Shown here piece after piece: positions 33,201 to 45,291 of a stretch of 64,000 nt of DNA. This DNA is from Morchella semilibera (lineage: Eukaryota; Ascomycota; Pezizomycetes; Pezizales; Morchellaceae), in NCBI GenBank assembly GCA_009192285.1, contig WBVU01000005.1, forward strand, positions 372,001 through 436,000. The letters are read 5' to 3'. The position numbers were made by a program, and so were the translations under genes. The first letter of the stretch is position 1, and every line of letters begins with the position of its first letter. The notes under the pieces are model-generated. The model worked only from the letters and a program-made list of their open reading frames with translations, had not been told where the DNA came from and did not search any database.

Positions 33201-34346
33201 CCTAACCCTGATATTGAGGTGCTGGTATTTTCCGCCGTAGTTCTGTTATCGCCTGCCGTGGTTCTATGGGATTTGAGCTTGACTTTGAGAAATCCTTTTA
33301 CTGCGTTGCGGGTTATAGTACTTATATCGTGGTTGCTAGAATAGATAAAAAATATCAGTTAGCCACACCCTTTCAAGCGTCGTCATCAGACGATCCGGAG
33401 CTCGGCATCTCCCTACTAGGACTGCAAGTCTCCTCTAATTAAACCGTAACGTATCAGCCACGCCATTAATTCTTCCCTTTTTTTTTTTACAAGAAAAGGA
33501 TAGTTTCTAGCATATCCGGGGGAGCCGGGGTGAGATGATGAGTCTTGCTTGACCACTCGTAAATGTTCAATCTCCCTTTTGGCCTATAAGAAAATTAAAA
33601 CCCCATATCCTGCCCCCCACAGTTTCCTGTGTTTTGTTCTCTGGAGTAGCGCTCTCTCCTCACGGATGACTATAATACCTACGCTCAACCGTATCATAGT
33701 AACCTCGAGTTCCTCCTCTTTTTTTCATAAACGATATATTCTATCTACATCCGCACTATATTCTATCGGACTGTAATCCGTGGTTATTGTGTGCATAGTA
33801 GCTTGCGCCCTCAAGAATAGTTGTTCTTTCTCACCCTTAATCCTGGTGGGTTCGTCGTTAATCATCCCTTCCTCAAGTTGTAAGGAATGTATATATCTGT
33901 CTTTAATCTCAGGTAGGCCCTTATAAACCCCCTGTTGGCGACGCCCTGCAGCTACCCCTGTCTATGCGCTGAACTACCCGAGATACGCGCTGCTATCCCA
34001 GAGCGGAAATCTAGAACTGTTGGGAGTGTGTTCAGGTGGCTTAGTTCCTTCAAGCCAGTGACCTTGTGACCTTAAATAGTGCAAAGAACCTGAACAGCTG
34101 ATTATATTGTATCAAGGGCTGTCTCTGTCTTCCATTTCACAGAATTTGAACGGAAATTATGCATAGTTTTAATATCACCTAGGTCTCTTCCCTGATTATA
34201 GAAGACTATAGCATCCCTAAAGTAGATATTTGCCTTCAGAGGGCTTTGCCGGGGTGGGCGCCGCGGTGTCCCCGAAATGACCTCGCGTCTACCACTACTG
34301 CATGGAACTCCTAACCACCGTTCGACATGTGGGTAATAAATGTAGG
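30234..34346. other. Long intergenic tract, no supported gene
   Basis: Contains the dispersed repeat at 30693-30745 (partner 17115-17170), a hairpin GACATACGG...CCGTATGTC at about 31010-31037, single telomere-like motifs near 31224 and 33200, and the tandem repeat listed at 31618. All ORFs are short and without domains. Confidence 0.4.
31618..31677 (+). repeat. Three 20-bp tandem repeats
   Basis: Three consecutive units begin GATATCAGG, GATATCGGG and GATATCGGG. Single related units (GATATCGGGG) occur just downstream near 31711. Exact 20-base spacing between the units. Confidence 0.8.
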
Positions 34347-34348
34347 TA

Positions 34349-34447
34349 CAGCGGTGGGTAATAGGTCATCGGAGGGAACTCCACCAGAACGCGCGTTTGC
34401 AGGCAAAATTCTGGTTAGGTCATCCGATGACTTATTACCTACCACTA
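34349..34447. mobile_element. MITE of CAGYGGTRGGTAATA family, copy 1, TA-flanked
   Basis: The termini CAGCGGTGGGTAATAGGTCA and, on the opposite strand, TAGTGGTAGGTAATAAGTCA flank a short centre with GCGCGTTTGCAGGCAA. TA at 34347-34348 and 34448-34449. A second copy lies at 46936-47018. Confidence 0.8.
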
Positions 34448-34449
34448 TA

Positions 34450-36544
34450 GTCCATCACGATTGATAACACTCCATTGCTAATCCCTTTCCCCGCATATGT
34501 TTTGTTGAGTCAATCCATTTCGCTTAGAATAGATAATGCAGCCATTCACCAGATGAATTATCGCTTAATCTATAAGTTTACCGGTCATACGCTATCACTC
34601 GGTACATATCTCTTACATACCCATGCATGTCTTGGTATATGGATCCTAATAGCTTCCAAATTACCACCAGCTCCGGATACATAGCACTACCTCTTGATAG
34701 GAAGGACAACACCCGTTGACCCCCTAGGCCCGCACATGAAATTTCTAGCACTGAACGTCTCGTGATCTACTAGTGATAGTAAATGACGCTGACTATCCCG
34801 GAACGGCCAAGCACCTTAGCGCAGCCAAGCATTTCCCAACCCCCATTTTTCGACGGAGATTAACAGGAGGCCAGCACTCCGCTAGCTCCAGGGGGGGGGG
34901 TATAAATATCCAATTGGCTAAGTTTGATCTTGTCAATTACGATGTCGGGTATGATTCATAATCTGTATTTGCATGTCCTAAGACTGGGGCCAAGCCTCAG
35001 GATTTCAAGCCTGGGGTGAAAAGAGAGGAGGTGAAGAGGGTCCCACTCCGCTTGTCTCGTCCCCTTTGTGCCTGCAGTGGTAACACGGCCTAAGGAGCGC
35101 CGTCAGGGGTGTGCCAAGAGCCAGAATCGCTAAGAAGAGGAGAGAAAACCTAGCGGGATCGGGAAGAAAATAAGATCGATATATCATGTAATAACGCCTA
35201 TTAAGTGGTACGTATACATTTATGCAGGGCTACTGCCTCCTCTTCGACCTCTCCCCCCCCCCCCGCGGCCCCAGAACTCCGAGAATGGAAGCATCGACCA
35301 GTACTATTCTATATATATGCTCTAGCCAAATGTATACGGACTCAGGCACTACAGTAGCCATCCTTGGGAACGCTTATTCAATGCCCCCCGGCCACCGCCT
35401 AGCTTAGCTAAGTACATGTACCGCCATAGAATGTACCCGTGACGTAAGTAGATGACTCTATACGAATAATATAGCACGCAGATTATAAACACGTATACGT
35501 ACACGTGCCTTGGTCAGACCATAAGCCAGGTGGCTGCCTAACCCCTCACAATCCCCCCAACACGACCCCTTCTTCTCCTCCGACAGTACTCTCTCCAGCA
35601 CTCGTCCGTCGTGCTGACACGTTATTCAACACATAGACCCAGTATCTCCATAATGAAGCTCACCCCGCCTAGCGGGATAGAGCAAAAACCTACCAGCCAG
35701 CCATAGAAGCCAGCCCCCTTCCCCGTCGCCAGAAGACGCCACCATGCTTGGAACCCATCAACGTTCCCCCTCATCCGCCCTTCTCTGCCCCTCTTGTAGC
35801 GATGTGAAGATTATGTTGAAGCGACCCCCTCTCCTCCATCATCAGGCCTAAGGAGCGTTCTCAAAACAGTCATCGTGTTCGGAACACATAAAGGTCCCTC
35901 CTCATCCGCATCCCGCTGATCCTACTAGTTATATAAGACTGGTATATATTGGGCTGCCACGGGTAGTATGGCAACCCATCGCGGCGCTATTAAAGTCGCT
36001 CCCAAGACAGTGACTCGCGCTGTCTTCACTCTCTAAGGAGTGAAGATATCCACTCTACTACCACTCTCATGAGGGTAAAATCGGATCCGTGGGAACCCTA
36101 GTAAAGGGTTTCTGCTAATTCCCCGCTGTGTTAGTAAATAGGACGGCTAGTAGTCTGGAAGAGGGACCCGACAGCTCTACCTAAGCCGGCGCTTTGGCTA
36201 CGCCAATCTACGCTACAGAGCATGTAGAACCATCGTTCCGGTTGATGATAAAACCCGCCATCAGCGATACCATCCATCCCCCCCGATATTCCCCGGAACA
36301 TCGACATATGGAACCGCTTGCTTCGCCGGTACGCTACCCCCGCCCCCCTAAATAATGCCGAAATAAGCCTTTTGCGCAACAGCTACCACAGTAACCGACT
36401 AATACTCAAACCCCTAGTGGACAGCTCAAATGCGGTGGCTCCTATGGGGGGCGCCTGCGACGACGATACAGGGGAATGGCATTTGCGTACTCCCCATTTC
36501 GGGAGTTGTAATGATGCCGCCTAGGCTAGTCGTTCAAGACAATA
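34450..36544. other. Intergenic, no supported gene
   Basis: Homopolymer C/G runs (34891-34901, 35253-35265) and short ORFs only. No recognisable domains. Confidence 0.4.
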
Positions 36545-36671
36545 GAGCGTTTTGGCAACACCCAAAATTTCAAATTTTGAGCTCAAATTAGCTCTTGGCG
36601 GTCTATCCACACCAAAAACCGGTCGCCAAGACCTAAAAATTTAGACTCAGAAGTTGGTTGCCAAAACGCTC
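36545..36671. mobile_element. TIR element (MITE), 127 bp, TA-flanked
   Basis: The ends GAGCGTTTTGGCAACA (left) and GAGCGTTTTGGCAACC (right, complement) differ at one base. TA at 36543-36544 and 36672-36673. A second smaller inverted repeat, CTCTTGGCG with CGCCAAGA, sits inside. Confidence 0.8.
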
Positions 36672-36673
36672 TA

Positions 36674-38235
36674 ATGGAGTCTTTTAGCCACCGACGCACA
36701 AAAATCTATCTATTCACAAGACTTCCAAGACAAGCAAATTGAATGCTGAAATCGGCCAATTCACTACTTGACCCGTGCTTGGTCTGTGCTACAGTGTCTA
36801 GCTATTTTGGGTGATCACATGATATGGAATTCTGAGGGAAAACTCTGTTGCGGCCATTGGTAATTGTCCCCGTTAGGCCCTGATAATCTACAAAGCAAGT
36901 ACAGCAAGACCCGATAGTGGCATAGCCTTGATAGTAACATACTTCCGGCAGTTCCCAAGGAATTAACTGAGGAAAATCCAGCAAACCCATTAATAGCATA
37001 TGCTTAGATTCATGTTTGGAAATAGGTATGCTACCGAGAAATCCACTATCCCCGCGTCGCCAAATCTTAATTCCGAGTAAGGAAAAGTATGTATGTGCCG
37101 TAGATATTGGATTAATTCGCTAGCGTTGTTGCCCTTTGGCACACCAAAAGTACAGCACTTTGAGTACATTTTTCGTGCAAACAACGCTAGCGAGTTTTTC
37201 GAGTACCTACCTACAGTATCTACTCGAGTCCGTGAAGTCCGATCCGCCAGCCCACCTTAGTTCGGACTTACCGCATACAGCTCGAGATTTAACGGGATTA
37301 CACACCCACACTGGGTATTTATTCTCGAAAAAGAAAACGATTGAGCCTTCATCCAGTAGACTGATCCTAGCCTAGACGGGGGAGAGGGGTCGGCATTAAG
37401 GCCCAGGGCTGCGCTATGAGGGATAAGATGACCGAGATGGTAAACTCTATTTACTGATCTGTCAAAAGGGTGGTTGGGCGAGTAACCTTTGCGCTACACC
37501 ACTCATATTAATCCTCAGTCATATTACCGTCGCTCGGGTCCAGGGAGCTGTTCCTAGGGGGATCAATATTCGAACCAATGACGATATGTTTAGTTGTTGA
37601 CTCCATTACCTAATATCCTTCGAGCCTATAATTCTGTGGACGGCGGTGATCGTTCGAATGGGAGCCCACGAGATATCAACTCAGTTTTCTGATAAGGCTA
37701 GAAGACTGCGAATTAGAGATCCCCAGCGAGAAGGGTACCCCTGTTGTGAATACAGAATTTGAGTGGTTGGCACTTCATACATCAGCCGACTGTGATGGGC
37801 TACATAGAGATAATCGATGGAGGTGAAGAGAAGGCACAGGACAAGATATAGACTGAAGTCTGCCGATGAATGCGACCGCAAGGAAATCAGTCCGAAGATA
37901 ATAGAAACCGCTTAGGCATAACTGTGAAGCTGGATATTAAATTTTAAAGTAGGAAACAGCTTCTCAAGGCAACTAATAACGCCTTACCAAGACCATTTAA
38001 TTATTCTAGAACTCGGTATATATTTGAATCTCTCTTATTACTTCCTTCGAGCAGGTGAAAAGGGGTGGAAGATTCGAGTTACTTTCGCACTAATCGATAG
38101 GCACGATTGGTGGAAGCCTCTAAAGCTCAATTTGAAATTTTTTTATGATCCATGGGTGGGGCAGGTTGCAGCTGGTCCCTAACGCCCGGGGATCGCCGAA
38201 TGGTACTACAACGTCAAACTACGTAAAATGGCCTA
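36674..38235. other. Intergenic, no supported gene
   Basis: Apart from the hairpin at 37118-37192 I see nothing but short ORFs. Confidence 0.35.
37118..37192. repeat. Inverted repeat (fold-back), 75 bp
   Basis: CGCTAGCGTTGTT at 37118-37130 is exactly repeated in reverse orientation at 37180-37192, with weaker pairing inside. Probably another small fold-back element; flanking duplication not clear. Confidence 0.6.
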
Positions 38236-38520
38236 TTGCAACGGACTATCCGTAGGGTATAGGACTATCGCATGGGAGGACGAAATTGTCAAATTCGAAA
38301 CCTGCCAGGCGATAGTCCCGTACTCTACCGATACCGCAGAATCTCAGGAATAACGAATCGGACTGGGCTGGAATACCACTTACCTATTGGTCAAGACAGC
38401 TAAAAGTTACGCTTTGGCTTTGTCAGATTGAGGCTCAACAGGCATTTGACCAATCCAAAGTCTAATATTCCAGTCCAGTTCGATTCGTTATTCCTGAGAT
38501 TCTGCGGTAGTCCGTTGCAA
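38236..38520. mobile_element. Older TIR element split by a nested insertion
   Basis: The left arm 38236-38275 (TTGCAACGGACTATCCGTAG onwards) matches a right arm that is broken in two: the outer part 38508-38520 and the inner part ending at 38333. Removing 38334-38507 and one TA rejoins the arm, giving about 35 of 40 matching positions. This shows which element came first. Confidence 0.8.
38334..38507. mobile_element. TIR element (MITE), 174 bp, nested, TA-flanked
   Basis: The termini are nearly perfect inverted repeats of about 45 bases starting CCGCAGAATCTCAGGAATAA. TA at 38332-38333 and 38508-38509. It sits inside the right arm of the element at 38236-38520. A diverged partial relative is at 25865-25940. 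Confidence 0.9.
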
Positions 38521-38564
38521 CAGACAACCATGCCCTATTCTACAGCTTTTCAAAAGCGACGGTA

Positions 38565-38794
38565 GAGTCGCTCACGGGTATGTGGTGACCACGGGTACGT
38601 GGGGATCTTTCTGTCTCAACATGGTGAGTACCAAAATCAATTTGCAAAAATTCATAATTCAAGACCATGAACCACCCAAGCCTCATACGCTATTTCGCAT
38701 TTACTTGTTTTTATAAGTTTAGCTGTCCTGTGGAAGGAAAAAAAGTAAGAATATTCCCACGCACCCGTGGTCGCCACATACCCGTGAGCGACTC
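38565..38794. mobile_element. TIR element (MITE), 230 bp, TA-flanked
   Basis: Arms of about 40 bases begin GAGTCGCTCACGGGTATGTG on both strands, followed by (G/C)(T/G)GACCACGGGT. TA at 38563-38564 and 38795-38796. The internal sequence is AT-rich without a gene. It lies 45 bases from the nested pair. Confidence 0.9.
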
Positions 38795-38796
38795 TA

Positions 38797-39979
38797 ACAG
38801 TAGAGCCCGTCACCCCTCCCCGGTTGCCCATGGGGTCGATCGATCTAGCGGACAGCTGTCACACAGCTATAGACACAGTTTCAGACCCCTTTCCTACGCC
38901 ATACCACCGCTAGACCCGGTTCATCTAACACAACCAAGTGACACCTGGTGCTAATCAGGGTTGGGCTGCATCGCCAAAGAGACGAGGTAAGGAAGTATTG
39001 TGGGTGTCAAAAATAACCTCGCAACCAAATTTTAAACGTACCACCCTTGAGCGCGTATTAAAGCCTTGGGCTATATAACTATCGAGGATCATAGAATTGA
39101 AATTCCTTCCCTTATTCCTCTTATGGTTGTGGTGTAAGGCGATATTTAAGTTACATTCTGATATTTTGGTTACAACGGAGATTTCCGGTTATTTTTGGCA
39201 ACTAGCAATATAACCCCTAATTGGAGAGCGTGGGCTAAATTTACATAGAGTCTATCTATCGCAGCGGGGCCTCATTTACCCCGCCTGGTTTCCTCGCTCT
39301 TCCTGCTCCTCGAGAACGCGCACGATGCACATGTGGTCCACTTGCAAAGGCCCGGCGCTTGATGAGAGCTCCCCTGTGTAACAGCGACACAGCTCTCCAC
39401 TAGGAGGTGTAGAGCTTAGACGTGGTATATGACTTGGAGGGATCTGAGTGGTTTTCCGAGGGCTAGGAGCATATAAGTACACATTTTCGGCGGTAGTAGC
39501 CACCTAGGTCAAATGACCACTGAGGTGCGCATGAAATCCGAGGATTGATAGGGGTGCAGTGCCTGCATGTAGGCTAAAACTGTTAATGAACCGAATGTAG
39601 ATGATTTTCTGACTTCGCATTTCCTCAATCCCATTACGTCATTGAAATCGGGATCATGCTGTTATATGCCGTACCCTAAAATCTCCGCCTTCGTAACACA
39701 GACACAACTATGCAGCAATAAAGGATTTGCTGGCTATTGCACTTCAATTTCGATGGTATACTAATCATGTAGGGTACCACGCTTCTTCCATTATCGGGTT
39801 ACGATGCGAGGTTGATTAATCTGATTGTGGGAGATTAATATAGCAAGTCCTGTCCAGCGTTTTCGTCGGAAGAAATCAGAAAATACTCGTCCGACCCTGT
39901 TTTACCAATTCTTCTAACTCCCGGAGCTGCATATAAGTCGATACCCTTCATGGTTTGTTCAATCCCCGGAAATTGATTA
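38797..39979. other. Intergenic upstream of the patatin gene
   Basis: No gene is supported. A TATA-like GCATATAAGT at about 39929-39938 could serve the gene starting near 39980. Confidence 0.4.
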
Positions 39980-42900
39980 ATGTTCGGACCTGATACATGG
40001 CAGACGGAATTCTATGCACTGCCAAAGCCCTGCCTCGGCTCTGGAATCGATATTTCTCTGGACCTCCGGGTCTTTACAACGAACGATTGCAATTCTCATG
40101 TTGCAATTAGCGGTTGTGAAGAAAGCTCGTTGCATGGGTCCAACTGGCAGAAACACCTCCCTCGAGCCGAGCACACCCCTGAACATCAGGCGTGGCGCAG
40201 ACAAGGTCAGGCCTGCATGAGCCGGGTTTTTCGCTGCGAGATGAATCCAGATATACCCAGAGAACCCCATCCGGGAGCTAAGGAGGCTAGATGGTGCTTT
40301 ATTCGCCATAGAAATAATGGGCCACACGGGAGAACGGAGAACGGTTGGATACTCAACGTGACTAACCGGTTCGAAACACTTATGCAGGGAAATAGAGAGC
40401 GAGGGACCTCAGAGCAATTGCCAAGTCTCGTGTCGTTTATGGGGGGTATGGGTGCGGGAAAATCAACAATGATAAGGGCACTGATTATGCTATGCTCAAC
40501 CCACGAGGAGGAAGAGGAGAAGGCCTTTGATATCCCAGTCTCAGGGCCTGCTGAGCATAAGCGGTGTCCCAGAAACCCCATCCACTCTGGAATACATCTA
40601 TATAGGGACCCAGCGACATCTGAGTCGACGGTTCCCATCATCTTTGCCGAATGTGAAGGATTTAACGCCGGCGCCGCACCTCCGACCTTAGCGTGTGATG
40701 ATACCCGTCGTGATGAGGATTTGTTGGATACAATTCTCATAACTCCATCCTTATACAGTTATACTGGATCCACACCTGAGAACCTGTATTCACGCTTTCT
40801 TTGTTCGTTCAGCGATGTTGTCTGCCTGGTGCCGGCCAAGCTTGAAGACTTAGCGAAAGACATTGCGAGTTTGCTACTATCGATGGCCCGTGGTCACGGT
40901 GCCCCTTTCAATCGTGAGAAAACGAGCACCCTCATCATTGTTATTAATGCACTCCCATACGAGCATGATCCCGCCAGTATGGGTGAAGTTGAACTGCGCC
41001 AGACAATCTTCGCGGGGGTCCCCAAGGTCTGGGAGTGCTCGGAGGAATTAAAGCGTACTCGACAGGAGTCCTATACAGCACTCGGTGGATCGGAGAAACA
41101 GATTACCAATACAGAGGACTTCATACTACATTACTTCCGGAGTGTTAGCGTCTGTTACATACCACCGAAACAGCACGGTCACCTCAACCTATTGCACGCC
41201 CCATTTGACGCACTAAGGTGCAGGATTGTGGGCGATGTTAAGCAAGCGGTAGAAGATAGAGCGATAGCTTGGAAACAGTTCAGGACAAGAGACCTGACAC
41301 GAATTTTTAGCCAGGCATTCAAACATTTCGCCACCAGTTCTGCACCCTTGAATCTCTACCAATCAAGTCGACAGGATATGCCACAGGAGGAGATTATGAC
41401 TGAACATATAACGAACTTGCTACGACATTGTACGAGAGATGGAGGGACGGAAATGACTGAAAGCTTCCCAAAGATCGTTGCCTCAAGTATTGTGAGTAAC
41501 TGTCTTCACGGAACAGGTCTTGGTAACTACCCCGTTACATTCCTTGAATTAAGTTGGAATCGGCTTGCTAATATAGCTGCCAAGTTTTGGATCCTCATCT
41601 ACTCTGGGAACATGGATATGAGCAAAAGTGCTTCACAGCGATCCAAGACTATTATGAAGACGCAGTCTGCCACTATAGGCAGGGTGATGACCGCTGCACC
41701 ATAAGAATTTCCGTTCACGGCGACCAGTATCTTAAGGGCCGAGACGGAAAGAATATCAGTGATGGTACTCATAAGTTTGTTCACCCATGTATAGAGGCTG
41801 ATACTGGTGACCTGGAACGCCACTACACTAGTGTGACAGAGAAGATAAGAGAGCAATTTTATAAGCTGTATCTTGAACTCTGCAGAGATGGAAATGCAAC
41901 TCAATGGCCTTCTGCGGAGGATATTACCACAAATCGAAAGGAAGTCTTGGGTAGCTTAGGGGAGCTCTGGGTCGGCGTCAGCAGCTATAAGACATGCTTC
42001 TCATGCCTCTCCTCCGTGCCGGATCATGTTCTTCCTTGCGGTCATGCTCAGTGTGAAAATTGTGTGTTGGACTTTGGAGAACATTCCGAGACGAAGGAAG
42101 CAGAAATAGTCTTGCGGGGATGTGTATTCTGCCCTCGCCTGCGGGAGGAGCACCTAATTCAAACGAAAGTCATAGGTGCTGGGGTGAGGGTGCTTACACT
42201 CGATGGTGGGGGAGTACGAGGCATATTGGAACTGGAGATCCTGAGCAAGATTCGAGAAAGAATTGGGTTAGATCTGGCACTTTATGATCTCTTTGACCTT
42301 GTGGTTGGCACAAGTACTGGTATGTAATCTCATCCGTAAACAGCCTCACGCTGGGTCTTGCTAAATATAATCTTGTGAATAGGGGGCATCATCGCCCTTG
42401 GATTATTTTGTCAAGGAGAGGAGTTAGGGTCCATGATTCAAAAGTTTAAAGATATATCAAAACGCACCTTTAAGTATACTAGGGGCCCGACAACATCCCC
42501 AGCGCAACTAATATCTCGGAGCCTGTACACAAAATCTGCTTTTATCATGACAAGGGTTTGGAATAGTATTTATTATACTGGTCCTCTTAGGGCAGGGCTG
42601 CAGGAGGTTCTTGGGAAAGATTTCAGTCCTTTCGGACATGTAGTCCGTACCAAAGTACAGCGGCCAACTAGGGTAGCGGTTATAACGGTGAAGGATGAGG
42701 GGACTCAAGCCACTGCAATTGCCAACTATAACCGTCCAGCTCTAGGTAAAGTCCCTGAGCCTGACTGAACTTGGTGATGGCACTAAACTGGACAGATCAA
42801 GAGGATTTTGAGCGTGCGGAGAGCGAGGAAGGGGAAATAAAAACATGGGAGGCGTAAGATAATCCTCAGCTTGAGGCGATTACTAGGCTGACCCCTTAGA

Positions 42901-43857
42901 AATAGGGGCCTATGCACTGCGGCTGCTCCTTTCTATTTCTCACCTTTCAAAAAGGTATCCCAAGGGACGACAACCAGATATTTTGACGGCGGTCTAAAGC
43001 ACAACAACCCGATCTTCTGGGCATCCGATGAGTGCAGAAAGATATGGTACAACTCTCGCCCCAAGGATCCAGATATCCTCGTATCTGTGGGTACAGGATT
43101 GTTCCCCGATCATCAGCGGAAACTACCTGATGGATTCCAAAGCCACCAGGTAACGGCAATAGCAAACAGCTTTTTCGAGAATCTCAGTGGTGAGAAGATC
43201 TGGGAAAAGTTTCAAAGGGATGAAAGGTACAACGCTGAGATTCATCACCGAATTAATGTTCGATTCGAAGGTAGATGCTGCGCACTCGACGAGTACAAAG
43301 AAATGGAGAGATTGGTACAGGAGTTCAACGCAAATTTTGAGGGTATTTGTCCATCAACAGAGCAGAGCCAGGCATACTCCCCTAGGATACTTCGAGACTC
43401 GGTGGACCGGGTATCGTACCTTCTCATCGCGAAGCTGTTTTTCTTTCAGCCAACGAAAATTACAGTAGATCGCCGCAATCACCGAGACATCCACACAGCA
43501 CAAGGCAAGATACTTTGTCGTTTAAGACAAGGCACCAACGCGTTGAAAGTTCTAGTCAGTCGGATTGAGATGTTCAAATTATGTGAAAACCCTACGCACG
43601 GTGGATCGATGTCTTCTGCATCAATTACTGGACGCTGCCTTGCAAACGTCGCATATGCAACTCGACAAGGAACGAGGTTTGAAATACCCTTTTCAATCAT
43701 GACAACAGATACCAAGAGCAAATACAGCATAATTCTTAGTTTAAAGCGGTATTCAAAATCTTCTCTTCGTCTGGAAATGCCAATAAGTGGTTTTCCATGC
43801 GAATTTGATGGTACGTCTATTTTCAGTTTCGGCATAGAGTGGTCCGGCGGAAGCTGA
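39980..43857 (+). pseudogene. P-loop GTPase - RING - patatin phospholipase gene with one frame break
   Basis: Exons: 39980-42319 (broken), 42383-42745, 42796-42853 and 42906-43857. The three introns (63, 50 and 52 nt) join in phase. A P-loop GMGAGKST (residues 156-163), then IIFAECEGF and TLIIVINAL, suggest a GTPase-like domain. At about 41995-42130 a RING-like module follows (CFSCL...CGHAQCENC...CVFC). The patatin domain has DGGGVRG (about 42203), the Ser motif GTSTGG (split by intron 1) and the Asp motif YFDGGLKHNNP (about 42979), so Ser and Asp of the lipase dyad are present. Between residue 536 and the next part the frame moves by one at TTTT (41585-41588); one extra T would restore it. 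Either a sequencing slip or a young pseudogene. The patatin part acts on membrane lipids; the start codon is uncertain. Confidence 0.85.
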
Positions 43858-44120
43858 TTTATGACTGACTTACATGTGACTTCTCTTCAAAGATTTTAGG
43901 TGGGCGATAGAGGAACAGCGGAGGAGACGCCGCAGAGGGTAGCTCTAGATCTAAGATTTAGGGGTCGAGGATATCATGCATAGCAGATAACCTGATCTTT
44001 CTTAGTAGATGGTATGATAGATTGTACACAATAATGAATGATGGTTCATGATTTATCCTTGCATGTTACTATACATACAGAAACACTTAAATATATGGGG
44101 GGGGGGGGGTGCAGATGACG
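43858..44120. other. 3' flank of the patatin gene
   Basis: Short non-coding flank ending in a run of about 12 G at 44098-44110, before the minisatellite region. Confidence 0.4.
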
Positions 44121-44450
44121 TATAGAGATGAAGCAGCTGGGATGAAGGCGTGGAGATGAAGGCGTAGATATAGAGGTGTGAAGATGAAGCCGTAGAGATG
44201 AAGGTGCTTGGTTCCGTGCTCGTTTGGATTCGCTGAACCCGCTGCTTAATTCACCGGTTAGCTCATGTCTAGATGATGATAGGATGCTCGGTTACAGCGG
44301 GGGGTGTAGACGAAGGCGTAGAGATGAAGGTGTAGAGATGAAGCCGTAGATGAAGCCGTAGAAATGTAGATGAAGGTGTAGAGATGAAGATGATGTAGAG
44401 GCGGAGGTGTAGGGTGGATGTGTGGAGGTGGGGGTGTAGACGGAAGGCGT
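44121..44450 (+). repeat. Minisatellite, GTAGAGATGAAG type, block 1
   Basis: Two arrays (about 44121-44208 and 44304-44443) of imperfect 12-18 base units built on GTAGAGATGAAGG(C/T). They are followed by ACGGAAGGCGTGCGTG. The same arrangement recurs at 45525-45815, so a larger unit was duplicated. Confidence 0.75.
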
Positions 44451-44472
44451 GCGTGCTTGTTATGCGCTGATT

Positions 44473-44491
44473 CCTAACCCTAACCCTAATC
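44473..44491 (+). repeat. Interstitial telomere-like motif
   Basis: CCTAACCCTAACCCTAAT has nearly three units of the TTAGGG complement. A second copy (CCTAACCCTAACCCTC) is at 45762-45777. Both follow a minisatellite and a GCGTGCGTG motif. Confidence 0.7.
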
Positions 44492-44852
44492 CTCAAAGGC
44501 TACGGATCTTACTAATCCCTATTTCTACATACAATTAATGTCGGTAAAGATGTATCTATAATAAAAGATAAATTATATAAATTATGAGGTGTAAGATCTA
44601 TGGTGGCGGACACGACAAGGGGGTCGGCAAAAGCAGAAGCACGCCAAATCTATCTCTTCACCACAAATCAATGATTTTTGAATTCAGCCATGGTATATAC
44701 TTCCTTAGGAGAATCAAAGTACGGTCTGCAAATCAAATTAGGTTGTGGTGTTGTTGAAAAAAATTTCAATTTTGTTAGGCAGGACAAAGTTTGTTACCCA
44801 TACAAATTTGTTAAAAGTTAAATCCTCACAAGGCGGATTTCATGCCCTGGAT

Positions 44853-44968
44853 CATATAAAAGCCTGCTATAACCCTTTTATCAAAATAGGGCTTAATCGA
44901 GCCTGGTCTGGAGATTGAACTGATATTTGGCACATACACTACCGCCCGTCCGCATATCTGTATGAGGA
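44853..44968 (+). repeat. Repeat inverted relative to 45864-45995
   Basis: The block runs from CATATAAAAGCCTG through ATATTTGGCACATA to ACCGCCCGTCCGCATATCTG. The same modules occur on the opposite strand at 45864-45995, but there the ACCGCCCGTCC module stands at the other side. The order is circularly permuted, as if both came from a tandem array. Confidence 0.75.
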
Positions 44969-45291
44969 TTAATTGACGCTCATGTAATCATCAATTAACC
45001 ATTATTTGATATTAACCCGTAAAACCTTTATAAGGTCCTTGAAACGCCCTGTTTGCCTTAAGGGTTATATGTATTCAGCCTTAGTATGTATGATAATGCC
45101 GATAAGAGGGTTATTTTATTCGGTGAAAAGTCTGGATACGCAGGTAGGCCAGTATTCACACCCCTTCTAGCATAGGTGAATTTCGCAAATTAAACTCTTG
45201 ATTATTTCTCTATTTAATATGCACATTTACTCTATACTAGCAACTTTTCCTACCTGCTTACCTGCCCGCCTGCCTGCCGTACCTGACTACA

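Noticed and set aside
41521-41590. An intron explaining the frame change in the patatin gene
   Set aside because: GTAACT...TGCTAATATAG would be a plausible 54-nt intron but keeps the same frame; the GTGAGT donor at 41492 gives a third frame. Neither reaches the downstream frame.
44121-44450. CRISPR array
   Set aside because: Units are imperfect and directly adjacent without unique spacers, and the genome is eukaryotic.
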